This document shows positions 27,060 through 36,340 of a stretch of DNA of 64,000 nt, piece after piece. The position numbers were made by a program, and so were the translations under genes. The stretch is from positions 124,001 to 188,000 of the forward strand of contig JBILBF010000002.1 in assembly GCA_044353855.1 (NCBI GenBank), read 5' to 3'. Every line of letters starts with the position of its first letter. The stretch's first letter is position 1. The notes beneath the pieces are model-generated. The model was not told the origin of the DNA. It saw only the letters and a program-made list of their open reading frames with translations, and made no database searches. This DNA is from UKL13-3 sp044353855 (GTDB lineage: Bacteria > Bacteroidota > Bacteroidia > UKL13-3).

Positions 27060-28325
27060 TTAACCCTCAGCTGATAAAACATACCTCATAGCTTTAGCTT
27101 TTAACAAACATTCCTCATATTCGTTTTCAGCTACCGAATCGTAAGTTATAGCACTACCTACTTCAAAATTCACATAACCTGTTGCTGCATTATATTGAAT
27201 GCTGCGAATGACTACGTTTAAATCAAAATCACCATCAGGCGAAAAATATCCCATTGCCCCCGAATACAACCCTCTTTGGGTTTGCTCATATTGTTCAATG
27301 AGCTTCATGGCCATAATTTTAGGTGCACCCGTCATACTACCCATTGGAAAAGCATGTTCAATTGCAGCAATACTATCCATATCCTTTTTGAGCGTAGCAG
27401 AAACAGTAGAAATCATTTGATGGACTTGTGTGAAACTATAAATACCAAATAATTCATCTACCTTAATACTTCCTGTTTCGGCCGATCGAGCCAAATCATT
27501 TCTGACCAAATCCACAATCATTAAATTTTCAGCACGTTCTTTTTCAGAATAGAGCAATGCATGTTTAAGTTGCTCATCTTCAGTTTCAGTAATACCTCTT
27601 TTAGCCGTACCTTTTATGGGTTGTGAATAAAGTGTAGTTCCCCGTTTGGTAAGAAAACGTTCAGGACTTGCCCCCATTACAAACCGATTGTGGAGCTTCA
27701 AAAAAGTGGCAAATGGTGTGGCTGAATTTGCGCGCAACTCATTGTATATTTTCACTGAATCGAGTTGGGCCTGTTTAGCAAAAAACTCCACACAATAGTT
27801 TAACTCATACACATCCCCTTCTTCAATATGCGCTCGTATTTGCTCCACTTGTTGGATATACTTTTCCTTCGAAACTTGTTGTTGCAATTGTATTGGCTTC
27901 CCAATTGGCTTCTGTGTATGAGTTGCCGAAAGTATTTCATCCACCCACTCATGACCAACAACTATATTTCCATCAACATCAATAACCAACAATTTTTGTG
28001 GCACAAAAAAATACAATAATGGAAATCCTATATTATTGGGATGGTTTGAAGATAAATGCTCTAACTGATTTTTTAAATCGTAAGTGAAATAACCAAACAT
28101 CCATTCTTTTGGATGGCTGTTTTTAAATTGTCGCAATTGCTCAAAAGCATGATCATTACATACAATTTCATCTTTTAACCCTACTGCAATTAACAATTCA
28201 TATTTACCCAACCCCATTGCATGAGCACATTCGTTTGAATCCAAAACGATTGCTACATCAAATTGACAAGCCCAACTTGCTGCTTGTTTTTTTAAAAAGG
28301 AAAGAGTGGAACTGGAAACTTTCAT
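27060..28325 (-). CDS. pabB: Aminodeoxychorismate synthase component I
   Basis: 421 residues, chorismate-binding family. The C-terminal catalytic domain has GASPERFL, QPIKGTAKRG (the PIKGT lysine that marks PabB; TrpE has PIAGT), NLMIVDLVRNDLAR and GSMTGAPKIMAMK, all intact. With PabA it makes 4-amino-4-deoxychorismate for folate synthesis. Neither pabA nor pabC is next to it, and the neighbours are not folate genes. The start is ATG at 28325. Confidence 0.88.
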   Translation of the reverse strand: MKVSSSTLSFLKKQAASWACQFDVAIVLDSNECAHAMGLGKYELLIAVGLKDEIVCNDHAFEQLRQFKNSHPKEWMFGYFTYDLKNQLEHLSSNHPNNIGFPLLYFFVPQKLLVIDVDGNIVVGHEWVDEILSATHTQKPIGKPIQLQQQVSKEKYIQQVEQIRAHIEEGDVYELNYCVEFFAKQAQLDSVKIYNELRANSATPFATFLKLHNRFVMGASPERFLTKRGTTLYSQPIKGTAKRGITETEDEQLKHALLYSEKERAENLMIVDLVRNDLARSAETGSIKVDELFGIYSFTQVHQMISTVSATLKKDMDSIAAIEHAFPMGSMTGAPKIMAMKLIEQYEQTQRGLYSGAMGYFSPDGDFDLNVVIRSIQYNAATGYVNFEVGSAITYDSVAENEYEECLLKAKAMRYVLSAEG

Positions 28326-28340
28326 GCAGGCGCAAACTTA

Positions 28341-28763
28341 TTATTCTTTGGTTGATTTTGGAGTAGGGGGAATTTCTTCCATATATACTTTTGCCAAACC
28401 TTGTTTGCCTGTTATGCCCAAATGTTTTGCTGCCCTATACGACAAATCAATTTTTCGTTTTCGGTTATGTGGCCCTCTATCATTTACCCGCACAATAACC
28501 CACTTCCCATTTTTAGGATTGGTTACTTTTAACAAGGTACCAAAAGGTAATGTTCGGTGGGCTGCTGTAAAATATTTACCATGGTAACGTTCGCCATTTG
28601 CGGTGCGCCTCCCTTCAAATTTTTGAGCATAATAAGATGCAATTCCAGTATCTCTATACATGGGTTTCCATGCACTATCTATGGGCGATTGCTGTGCAAA
28701 AAGAAATTGACTGCTCGATACAAAAAGCAATATCAACAATCCTTTACCTATTTTTTTTGGCAT
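28341..28763 (-). CDS. rlpA: RlpA-like double-psi beta-barrel protein
   Basis: 140 residues from the ATG at 28763. A signal peptide covers about 1-23 (LLILLFVSSSQFLFA). The rest is one double-psi beta-barrel domain: GIASYYAQKFEGRRTANGER, FTAAHRTLPFGTLLKV and VRVNDRGPH, which carries the Asp of lytic-transglycosylase-type RlpA. It lacks an N-terminal lipobox and a SPOR domain, so it is a minimal RlpA that acts in the periplasm, possibly on naked glycan strands. The frame extends to a GTG at 28769, only two residues longer. Confidence 0.85.
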   Translation of the reverse strand: MPKKIGKGLLILLFVSSSQFLFAQQSPIDSAWKPMYRDTGIASYYAQKFEGRRTANGERYHGKYFTAAHRTLPFGTLLKVTNPKNGKWVIVRVNDRGPHNRKRKIDLSYRAAKHLGITGKQGLAKVYMEEIPPTPKSTKE

Positions 28764-28882
28764 ACCCACTCCTGCAATATAAGGTAAAATATAATTTACG
28801 ATAACAGTAAATAGTAAATGTTAGATTCTCACATAAATGAAATACGTATATATTAACAATTACCCTAATTTGCAGCGTATTG

Positions 28883-30154
28883 ATGATTGATATGACTGCA
28901 ACAAAACCATTAGCCGAACGTGTTCGTCCACAAAACCTTACCGAATATTTTGGTCAGGAACATTTAACTGCTCCGGGCGAGATATTGTTTCAATCCATCG
29001 AACACAAAAACATCCCTAGCATGATTTTATGGGGACCTCCAGGCGTTGGCAAAACAACCTTGGCGCGTATTATATGTAACGAACTGAATATGCAATTTTA
29101 CCAACTGAGTGCGGTGAGTGCAGGTGTTGCCGAGGTACGCAAAGTGATTGAAGACTCGCGCATGTTTGGTAAAGTTATTTTGTTTTTGGACGAGATCCAT
29201 CGTTTTAACAAAAGCCAACAAGATGCATTATTGGGTGCTGTTGAAAATGGCAGTATCATCCTAATTGGTGCTACCACCGAAAACCCATCCTTTGAAGTAA
29301 ACAATGCGTTGCTATCTCGATGCCAAGTTTATGTATTAAAAGAATTAGAGCCCATAACTTTACAAGCCATTGTTGAGCATGCCATCACACATGATGAAAT
29401 ACTCAAACACAAAAAAATAATCTTAGCCGAAACCGAAGCCCTCTTTTTATTTAGCAATGGCGATGCCCGAAAACTGCTGAATATGTTAGAAATATTATGT
29501 AACCAACAAGCAGAAACGATTACGATAACGAATGCTTTGGTGACAAAAATGTTGCAACAAAAGGTGGCGATGTATGATAAAAATGGCGAAACACATTATG
29601 ATGTAGTATCGGCATTTATAAAATCGTTAAGAGGCAGTGACCCTAATGGAGCTGTATATTGGCTTGCACGTATGTTAGAAGGTGGTGAAAATATAGAATT
29701 TATTGCCCGCAGAATGTTGATATTGGCCAGTGAAGATATTGGCAATGCAAACCCAAATGCTTTGTTGTTGGCTACTAGCACATTTCAAGCAGTACAAATG
29801 ATTGGACTTCCTGAATCAAGAATTATACTATCGCAATGTGCTACATATTTGGCCACTTCACCCAAAAGCAATGCATCCTATATGGCAATTAATGAAGCCT
29901 TGGCTACGGTAAAAAAAACAGGTCCACTTGCTGTGCCGCTTCACTTGCGCAATGCCCCAACTAAACTCATGAAAAAATTAGATTACGGCAAAGAGTATCA
30001 ATATGCTCACCAATATGAAAATAATTTTATTGAACTCGAATTTTTACCCGATACGATTAGAGGACAAAAATTTTATGAGCCAGGAGATAATGCAAAAGAA
30101 AAAGAAATACGCTCCTTTTTAAAATTAAGGTGGAAAGAAAAATACGGATATTAA
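28883..30154 (+). CDS. rarA: Replication-associated recombination protein A
   Basis: 423 residues from the ATG at 28883; another ATG at 28892 is equally good. PLAERVRPQNLTEYFGQEHL is the conserved start, GPPGVGKTTLARII the Walker A near residue 47, LFLDEIHRFNKSQQD the Walker B, and ATTENPSFEVN the sensor 1 region. The C-terminal oligomerisation domain has GSDPNGAVYWLARMLEGGE and ARRMLILASEDIGNANP. RarA/MgsA is an AAA+ ATPase acting at stalled replication forks. Confidence 0.92.
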   Translation: MIDMTATKPLAERVRPQNLTEYFGQEHLTAPGEILFQSIEHKNIPSMILWGPPGVGKTTLARIICNELNMQFYQLSAVSAGVAEVRKVIEDSRMFGKVILFLDEIHRFNKSQQDALLGAVENGSIILIGATTENPSFEVNNALLSRCQVYVLKELEPITLQAIVEHAITHDEILKHKKIILAETEALFLFSNGDARKLLNMLEILCNQQAETITITNALVTKMLQQKVAMYDKNGETHYDVVSAFIKSLRGSDPNGAVYWLARMLEGGENIEFIARRMLILASEDIGNANPNALLLATSTFQAVQMIGLPESRIILSQCATYLATSPKSNASYMAINEALATVKKTGPLAVPLHLRNAPTKLMKKLDYGKEYQYAHQYENNFIELEFLPDTIRGQKFYEPGDNAKEKEIRSFLKLRWKEKYGY

Positions 30155-30193
30155 GTACAAAAATTTCTTATTCACACTTTCATCTATAACAAA

Positions 30194-30631
30194 TTGAAAC
30201 AACCAATCACAGACTATAACAACATTGATGCTACCGAGGCTGATTATTTATTCATCGACATTTCGCAATTACCCAATGCTGGAAAAGGTTTATTTACAGC
30301 TATACCCATTTATAAAGAAGAAATTATTGCCCAATACAAAGGAGAAATATTAACGCTATTACAAGCAAGTAATAGAGCTGTAGCAGGCAACGACCATTAT
30401 TTTATCAATATAGTTGATGGTGGTATTTTAGACTCGATGCATGTAGCGTGTTTTGCTAAATATGCAAATGATGCCAAGGGTTATGTTGATTCAACTTTCA
30501 AAAACAATGCAAAAATCACCTTAGATGATGAAGAAAATATTTGCCTTGTTGCCATGCGAAACATCCGTATAGGCGAAGAAGTGTTTTGTAGTTATGGTAA
30601 AAAATATTGGATAAAACATAGGTTAGGATAA
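30194..30631 (+). CDS. Small SET-domain protein
   Basis: 145 residues starting at a TTG (30194); no ATG lies in frame upstream of the domain. SET motifs are visible: GKGLFTAIPIYKEEIIAQYKG (residues about 34-54, quoted in part), the central FAKYANDAKGYVDSTF, which stands in place of the canonical NHSC-type motif, and IRIGEEVFCSYGKKYW at the C-terminus, the SET-C signature with its catalytic Tyr. Bacterial SET proteins are mostly lysine methyltransferases of unknown target. It stands between rarA and alaS, with no histone-like gene nearby. Its substrate cannot be inferred. Confidence 0.75.
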   Translation: MKQPITDYNNIDATEADYLFIDISQLPNAGKGLFTAIPIYKEEIIAQYKGEILTLLQASNRAVAGNDHYFINIVDGGILDSMHVACFAKYANDAKGYVDSTFKNNAKITLDDEENICLVAMRNIRIGEEVFCSYGKKYWIKHRLG

Positions 30632-30747
30632 GCATATTATTTTTCAAATGGAACTATCCGCCTTAAGCTAAATAACTTGATTAAAACCTTTGTGCTCTTC
30701 GTATCTTATTTGTTTTTATTTGTGTGAAATGTAATTATACATCTCAC

Positions 30748-33408
30748 TTATTCTATAACAGTCAAAGCTGTGGTTAGCGCAGCTTGTAATCCCAATAAAT
30801 GAGTTCCACCAGCAGTTGCATAAAATGGTTGACCTCCTCCTCCACCTTGAATTTCTTTAGCCAAATCTTTCACAATATTACCGGCATGTAGTTTTTTTTC
30901 TGCTACCAAATTATCAGCAATAATTACGCTTAGCATAGGTTTACCATGTAACTCACAACCCAAAACACAAAACAAGTTTTCTACTTCTGCTTTCAGTTGA
31001 AATGAAAGATTTTTAAGTTGATCGGCATTGGAAATATCGACTTCAGAAATCAAGGTATTCACGCCATTTGCATATCGTATTTCAGATTTCAATTGTTCCT
31101 TCACTAGGAGTGTTTTTTCGTTTTCAAATACCTCCAATTTTTTAAACAACTCGTTTTTTTCTTCCAATACTTGTTCCAACGATTTAACCAAATCTTTTCC
31201 AACAAGCAGTTGCTTCATCCCGCTTACTGTATGTTGTAACTCGTTTACAAAAGCCTCAGCAGCATCAGCTGTAATAGCTTCAATCCTGCGCACACCAGCA
31301 GCTACAGCACTTTCGCTTATAAGTTTAACAAAACCTATTTGTCCAGTAGCATTTACGTGTGTACCTCCACAAAGTTCTCTACTGTAGGTTTCATCAAATG
31401 TAATAACCCTCACACTCTCTCCATATTTTTCGCCAAATAGCATCATAGCTCCTAAGGTTTTGGCTTCATCAATTGGTACATTTCTACGTTCGTTTAAGGG
31501 TATATTTTCGCGTACTTTTTGGTTTACAATCTGTTCTACTTTGGCAATTTCTTCAACTGTCATTGCTGCAAAATGCGAAAAGTCGAAACGTAAATAGTCG
31601 CTGTTTACCAAGCTACCTTTTTGTTGCACATGGGTTCCCAATACACTTCGCAAAGCGGCATGCAATAAGTGTGTAGCAGAGTGATTGGCTTCGGTAAGTT
31701 TGCGTTTGTTTATATCCACTTTTGCAGTAAAACTTGCTTCCATATTTTCAGGCAATGTTTCAGCAAAATGAATAATCAAGTTATTCTCCTTTTTGGTATC
31801 AATAATTATTAATTCTTCATTATTCATTCTTAATTTCCCCGTATCACCCATTTGCCCACCACCTTCAGGATAAAAAGGCGTTTGGTTAAAAACGAGTTGA
31901 TAGCTTTCTTTTCCCTTAGCTTTTACCTTGCGGTATTTGATAATCGAAACTTCAGCTTCTGGTTGGTCGTATCCTAAAAATAAAGTTGGTGTTTCATCGC
32001 CTATTACAATCCAGTCATCAGTTGTGAGTTCGGTTGCTTTGCGAGAGCGAGCTTTTTGCTCCTCTAATGATTTTTGAAAACCTATTTCATCAACAGAAAA
32101 TCCATTTTCACGGGCAATCAACTGTGTTAAATCAAGCGGAAAACCAAATGTATCTGATAGTTCAAAAGCGCCCTCACCAGGAATTAATTTATTGGTGTTC
32201 GCTGAAGCATTTACAATTTCAAAAATTGTTTGAAGTTTTGTAATTCCTTTATCCAATGTTCTCAAAAAGCTAATTTCTTCTTCATTTATCACTTTCACCA
32301 CAAAATCTTTTTGCGCATGCAATTCAGGAAACACATTTTTGAAACTATCAGCAATGATCTCGGCAAGCTTACACAAAAACGGTTCTTTGATATCCAAAAA
32401 CTGGTATTGGTATCGTACGGCCCTTCGCAAAATCCTACGAATCACATACCCTGCTCCATTATTACTTGGCAACTGTCCATCGGCAATGGCAAAACAAATA
32501 GCTCGAATATGATCAGCCATTACACGCATGGCAATATCTCGTCTTCGCTCGATAGGGCTCACGCGTTCATCATCTGAATTTGAAAAGCCATAGGTGAATC
32601 CCGAATGTTTTTCAATAAACTGAATACTTGGCACAAACACATCCGTATCGTAGTTGGAACTTTTTCCTTCAATAGCACGCACCAAACGCTCAAAGCCCAT
32701 ACCAGTATCAACATGTTGTGCTGGCAATTTTTCAAGGCTTCCATCCGCTTTGCGGTTAAATTCCATAAACACATTGTTCCAAATTTCAATCACCTGCGGG
32801 TGGTCATTGTTTACCAGCGTTGCGCCATCTATTGTTGCACGGTCAGCATCTGTGCGTAAATCAATGTGAATTTCGCTACAAGGACCGCACGGTCCGGTAT
32901 CACCCATTTCCCAAAAATTATCTTTTTTGTTTCCGTTTAAAATTCGGTTTTCGGGTATCCATTTTTTCCAATTATCAAAAGCTTCTTGATCAAACGCCAA
33001 CCCTTCTTTGGCATCTCCTTCAAACACGGTAACGTACAATCTATCTTTGGGTAATTTGTATACTTCGGTTAATAATTCCCAAGCCCACTCAATGGCTTCG
33101 GTTTTAAAATAATCGCCAAAGCTCCAATTTCCAAGCATTTCAAACATGGTATGGTGATAGGTATCTACACCCACTTCTTCCAAATCATTATGCTTACCAC
33201 TTACACGCAAACATTTTTGGGTATCCACCACACGTTTGTATTTGGCAGGCTCATTTCCCAAAAACCAATCTTTAAATTGGTTCATACCTGCATTGGTAAA
33301 CATTAACGTAGGATCATTTTTTACCACAATTGGTGCCGAAGGAAGGATTGTATGTCCCTTACTTTCAAAGAATTTGAGAAACGTAGTGCGAACTTCTGCT
33401 GCTGTCAT
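30748..33408 (-). CDS. alaS: Alanyl-tRNA synthetase
   Basis: 886 residues, full length. The N-terminal class II catalytic core has LMFTNAGMNQFKDWFLG (about 35-51). The editing domain has HSATHLLHAAL (576-586) and CGGTHV (680-685), the metal-coordinating His/Cys motifs. The C-terminal C-Ala domain ends GGGGGQPFYATAGG. It charges tRNA-Ala and clears mischarged Ser/Gly. The start is ATG at 33408, divergent from the M23 peptidase gene. Confidence 0.96.
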   Translation of the reverse strand: MTAAEVRTTFLKFFESKGHTILPSAPIVVKNDPTLMFTNAGMNQFKDWFLGNEPAKYKRVVDTQKCLRVSGKHNDLEEVGVDTYHHTMFEMLGNWSFGDYFKTEAIEWAWELLTEVYKLPKDRLYVTVFEGDAKEGLAFDQEAFDNWKKWIPENRILNGNKKDNFWEMGDTGPCGPCSEIHIDLRTDADRATIDGATLVNNDHPQVIEIWNNVFMEFNRKADGSLEKLPAQHVDTGMGFERLVRAIEGKSSNYDTDVFVPSIQFIEKHSGFTYGFSNSDDERVSPIERRRDIAMRVMADHIRAICFAIADGQLPSNNGAGYVIRRILRRAVRYQYQFLDIKEPFLCKLAEIIADSFKNVFPELHAQKDFVVKVINEEEISFLRTLDKGITKLQTIFEIVNASANTNKLIPGEGAFELSDTFGFPLDLTQLIARENGFSVDEIGFQKSLEEQKARSRKATELTTDDWIVIGDETPTLFLGYDQPEAEVSIIKYRKVKAKGKESYQLVFNQTPFYPEGGGQMGDTGKLRMNNEELIIIDTKKENNLIIHFAETLPENMEASFTAKVDINKRKLTEANHSATHLLHAALRSVLGTHVQQKGSLVNSDYLRFDFSHFAAMTVEEIAKVEQIVNQKVRENIPLNERRNVPIDEAKTLGAMMLFGEKYGESVRVITFDETYSRELCGGTHVNATGQIGFVKLISESAVAAGVRRIEAITADAAEAFVNELQHTVSGMKQLLVGKDLVKSLEQVLEEKNELFKKLEVFENEKTLLVKEQLKSEIRYANGVNTLISEVDISNADQLKNLSFQLKAEVENLFCVLGCELHGKPMLSVIIADNLVAEKKLHAGNIVKDLAKEIQGGGGGQPFYATAGGTHLLGLQAALTTALTVIE

Positions 33409-33421
33409 GTATGGTTTGCTG

Positions 33422-33452
33422 TTGCTTTAATTTGATTATAACTGTACTTTCG
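33422..33452 (+). promoter_or_regulatory. Promoter of the M23 peptidase gene
   Basis: TTG (33422-33424), a 20-base spacer, then TACTTTCG (33445-33452), one mismatch to TAnnTTTG. It lies in the alaS/M23 divergent gap, about 60 bases before the ATG at 33514. Confidence 0.5.
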
Positions 33453-33513
33453 CTTAATTAGCAAATTGCAAAACAACAATTTATTGGTTGGATTGCAACT
33501 CCTAAAAACACGG

Positions 33514-34482
33514 ATGGCAAAAATAAAATACTTTTATAATCCACATAGCCTCGACTTTGAGAAAGTTACCACCAATGTGCGGGGAGTAATTTTAAGAGTA
33601 TTTGGTTTTTTATCAGCAAGTATTGTTGCTGGTATTATACTAATGCTAGCAACTTACGCTTATATTGATTCTCCCAAGGAACGGATTTTAAAGCGAGAAA
33701 TTGAATTGTATCGATTGCAAACAGAACTGCTTGGAGAACAAATGGAGGATGCCAATCAAAAAATTACCGATTTGCAAGATAAAGATGCAAATATTTACAG
33801 AGCAATTTTTGAAGCCGACCCTATCGAATTTGACTCTACATTGGTTAAACGTAAGAAAGAAGATCAATATAAGAAGCTTTTAGAAACAGAAAATACCACA
33901 TTATTATCAGAATTAACCCTAAAAATGGACCTAATTGAAGCCAAAGTAGAACTCCAAAATAGGTCTTTTAACCAACTTTCCGTTTTAGCTTCTCGCAAAA
34001 AAGACTTCTTAGCTTCCATTCCCGCCATTCAACCCGTTGCCAATAGAAACTTACGAAAGATGGCCTCGGGATTTGGATACCGCTTACACCCTATTTACAA
34101 AACGTATAAAATGCATGAAGGTATTGACTTTACAGCTCCAACAGGCACCCCCATTTATTCAACAGGAAATGGAAAAGTTGTAACTGCAGGTCCAGATAGA
34201 GGTTATGGAAACTGTGTGATAGTTAGTCATGGATTTGGTTATCAAACATTGTATGGCCATATGTACCGAATCAAAACACGCGTTGGTCAAACAGTAAAAC
34301 GAGGCGAACTTATTGGATATGTTGGCAATACAGGTCTTTCCTCTGGATCACATCTACATTATGAGGTTATCAAAAATGGTAGAAAAATTAACCCCATTAA
34401 TTATTTCTTTAATGATTTAACCGAAGCCGAATACCAAAATATGCGCGAACTGGCTCAACGACCTACACAATCGTTCGATTAA
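33514..34482 (+). CDS. Membrane-anchored M23 peptidoglycan peptidase
   Basis: 322 residues from the ATG at 33514. A membrane span at about 25-48 (FLSASIVAGIILMLATYAY) is followed by a coiled-coil (about 60-130), then an M23 domain: RLHPIYKTYKMHEGIDFTAP (with His and Asp metal ligands), GYGNCVIVSHGFGYQTLYGH, and SGSHLHYEV (the HxH motif). All zinc ligands are present, so it is probably an active endopeptidase acting in the periplasm on cross-links, perhaps with cell division or elongation. The frame extends back to a TTG at 33466, but MAKIKYFYNPHSLDFE is the typical family start. Confidence 0.88.
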   Translation: MAKIKYFYNPHSLDFEKVTTNVRGVILRVFGFLSASIVAGIILMLATYAYIDSPKERILKREIELYRLQTELLGEQMEDANQKITDLQDKDANIYRAIFEADPIEFDSTLVKRKKEDQYKKLLETENTTLLSELTLKMDLIEAKVELQNRSFNQLSVLASRKKDFLASIPAIQPVANRNLRKMASGFGYRLHPIYKTYKMHEGIDFTAPTGTPIYSTGNGKVVTAGPDRGYGNCVIVSHGFGYQTLYGHMYRIKTRVGQTVKRGELIGYVGNTGLSSGSHLHYEVIKNGRKINPINYFFNDLTEAEYQNMRELAQRPTQSFD

Positions 34483-34518
34483 AAAACTACTTGATTGAAT
34501 ACACTGAACAACATTTCG

Positions 34519-34851
34519 ATGAACCAAGAAAACATAACTAAAACCTATTTTACCATTGGCGAAGTATCCGAATTACTGGGTGAAGCTCCATCTTTAATTC
34601 GATTTTGGGAAAAAGAATTTGCTGTATTTAAACCTGAAAAAACAGAAAAAGGAACACGTAAATACACACAAAAGCATATTCAATTATTAACCCTCATACA
34701 CCATTTGGTAAAAGTAAAAGGATATACATTACAGGGTGCTTCAGAACACATCAAACAACAATCTAATACAGATGAAACAGCAGAAATTATTGAAAAATTA
34801 AAACGGGTAAAATCATTTTTAGAAATGATTAAATCAGGCTTAAAAACTTAA
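34519..34851 (+). CDS. MerR-family transcriptional regulator
   Basis: 110 residues from the ATG at 34519. YFTIGEVSELLGEAPSLIR is the winged-helix N-terminus, then FWEKEFAVFKPEKTEKGTRK and YTQKHIQLLTLIHHLVKVKG. It has only a short C-terminal helix and no effector or metal-binding Cys motif, which is typical of the small MerR proteins found next to M23 peptidase genes in Bacteroidota. It may regulate its neighbours, but there is no direct evidence. It lies 36 bases after the peptidase gene and is probably co-transcribed. Confidence 0.85.
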   Translation: MNQENITKTYFTIGEVSELLGEAPSLIRFWEKEFAVFKPEKTEKGTRKYTQKHIQLLTLIHHLVKVKGYTLQGASEHIKQQSNTDETAEIIEKLKRVKSFLEMIKSGLKT

Positions 34852-34904
34852 CTACTTCACCTACAAAAGATCGTATTTCAATTTATAGCTTTCACAAAAA
34901 AATA

Positions 34905-34912
34905 TATCTTTG
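34905..34912 (+). promoter_or_regulatory. -7 box of gldC
   Basis: TATCTTTG is an exact TAnnTTTG match ending 21 bases before the gldC ATG at 34934. No good -33 TTTG is seen at 19-21 bases. Confidence 0.55.
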
Positions 34913-34933
34913 CCCTTTAAAAATTGCAACCAA

Positions 34934-35302
34934 ATGAGTAACGAAACAACAGAAATCACCAAATCATCAGAAATACGTTTTAATGTCCATTTAGATAAAG
35001 AAAATTTACCTGTTCAAATTCAATGGGATGCCGATGATGCGGACGTAGAAGGAAAACAGGAAGCAAAAGCAGTTATCCTTTCCATATGGGATGGGCTACA
35101 ACAAAACGCATTACGCATTGATCTTTGGACCAAAGACATGAATGTTGAAGAAATGAACTTATTTATGTTTCAAACGCTTTCAACCTTGGGCGATACTTAT
35201 GAGCGAGCTACAAATAGTCCTGAATTAGCTGAAGAAATTAGAGCATTTGCTCATAACTTCGGACATAAAGCGGATGTATTTGGACCTGATCATACACACT
35301 AA
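34934..35302 (+). CDS. gldC: Gliding motility protein GldC
   Basis: 122 residues from the ATG at 34934. SEIRFNVHLDKENLPVQIQW, DDADVEGKQEAKAV and LDLWTKDM-like/MNLFMFQTLSTLGDTYERA segments match the GldC family, a small cytoplasmic protein first found in gliding Bacteroidota. GldC is an accessory protein to gliding motility and is found in many non-gliding relatives too, so motility cannot be concluded from this gene. No other gld genes are in the window. Confidence 0.85.
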   Translation: MSNETTEITKSSEIRFNVHLDKENLPVQIQWDADDADVEGKQEAKAVILSIWDGLQQNALRIDLWTKDMNVEEMNLFMFQTLSTLGDTYERATNSPELAEEIRAFAHNFGHKADVFGPDHTH

Positions 35303-35317
35303 TCCATACATTTTGTA

Positions 35318-35350
35318 GTTAAGTGTTTGACGTTAAAAAACACTCTTAAC
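35318..35350 (+). other. Hairpin between gldC and kdsD
   Basis: GTTAAGTGTTT (35318-35328) can pair with AAACACTCTTAAC (35338-35350), leaving one bulged C and a 9-base loop. There is no T-run after it, so it is a weak terminator candidate or a leader structure of kdsD. Confidence 0.35.
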
Positions 35351-35389
35351 CTCTATTATGTATCTTCAAACAATTAATGCACACCACCT

Positions 35390-36340
35390 ATGGTTGATTA
35401 TAAAAAATATGCTAAAGAAGTATTTGCTATTGAATCGAAAGCTATTTCTGATTTAAGCAAGCAGTTAGATGACGATTTTAATCAATCAGTAGAGACTGTG
35501 TTAAAAAGTAAAGGTCGTTTGGTAATTTGTGGGGTAGGCAAATCAGGATTGGTGGGTGCTAAAATTTCAGCAACTTTAGCAAGCACTGGAACTCCAAGTA
35601 TGTTTATGCATCCTGTTGAGGCTTTTCATGGCGATTTGGGCATGCTCAAAAAAGAAGATGTTTTGGTGGCTATTTCATATAGTGGAGAAACTGAAGAGTT
35701 GTTAAAACTGATTCCTTATATCAAAGCCGCTCAAATCAAAGTAATCGGCATGAGTGGAAATCCTCAATCTACACTTGCCAAAAATTCGGATTTTCATTTA
35801 AACGTTAAAGTTTACAAGGAAGCTTGCCCGCTTGAGTTGGCACCTACTTCATCTACTACAGCAACATTGGCAATGGGCGATGCCTTAGCTGTTGCTTTAA
35901 TGAAAGCCCGTAATTTTAAACCTGAAGATTTTGCCAAATTTCACCCAGGTGGAAGTTTGGGGAAAAAATTATTGACTACCGTTGAGAGTTGTATGTTTAA
36001 AGACAAACTCCCAATTGTAAAACCGACCGACAACATTCAACAAGTCATTAATACCATGAGCAGTGGCCGATTAGGTTTAGCAGTTGTTATTGGTCAACAT
36101 AAAATTGTAGGCATAATTACAGATGGTGATTTGCGAAGAGCTATGGATAAACACACAGCTAAATTATTTACCTTAATAGCCAAAGATATTATGACAGCCA
36201 AGCCACGCACCATTGCAAAAGAGATGATGATGGCCAAAGCGGAAGAGCTTATGAACAACAACAAAATTACTTCGTTAGTGGTTGCCAACAAAACAGGTAA
36301 ACTCGAAGGAATTGTGCAGATATATAGTTTAAATAACTAA
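35390..36340 (+). CDS. kdsD: D-arabinose-5-phosphate isomerase (KpsF/GutQ/KdsD family)
   Basis: 316 residues. The SIS domain (about 30-165) has VICGVGKSGLVGAKISATLA, MHPVEAFHGDLGML and AISYSGETEELLK. Two CBS domains follow: MFKDKLPIVKPTDNIQQ (about 205) and IMTAKPRTIAKEMMMAK (about 265). It converts ribulose-5-phosphate to arabinose-5-phosphate, the first step of Kdo synthesis. Its stop overlaps the ATG of the acetyltransferase gene (TAATG), and kdsA follows nearby, which supports a Kdo role. Confidence 0.92.
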   Translation: MVDYKKYAKEVFAIESKAISDLSKQLDDDFNQSVETVLKSKGRLVICGVGKSGLVGAKISATLASTGTPSMFMHPVEAFHGDLGMLKKEDVLVAISYSGETEELLKLIPYIKAAQIKVIGMSGNPQSTLAKNSDFHLNVKVYKEACPLELAPTSSTTATLAMGDALAVALMKARNFKPEDFAKFHPGGSLGKKLLTTVESCMFKDKLPIVKPTDNIQQVINTMSSGRLGLAVVIGQHKIVGIITDGDLRRAMDKHTAKLFTLIAKDIMTAKPRTIAKEMMMAKAEELMNNNKITSLVVANKTGKLEGIVQIYSLNN

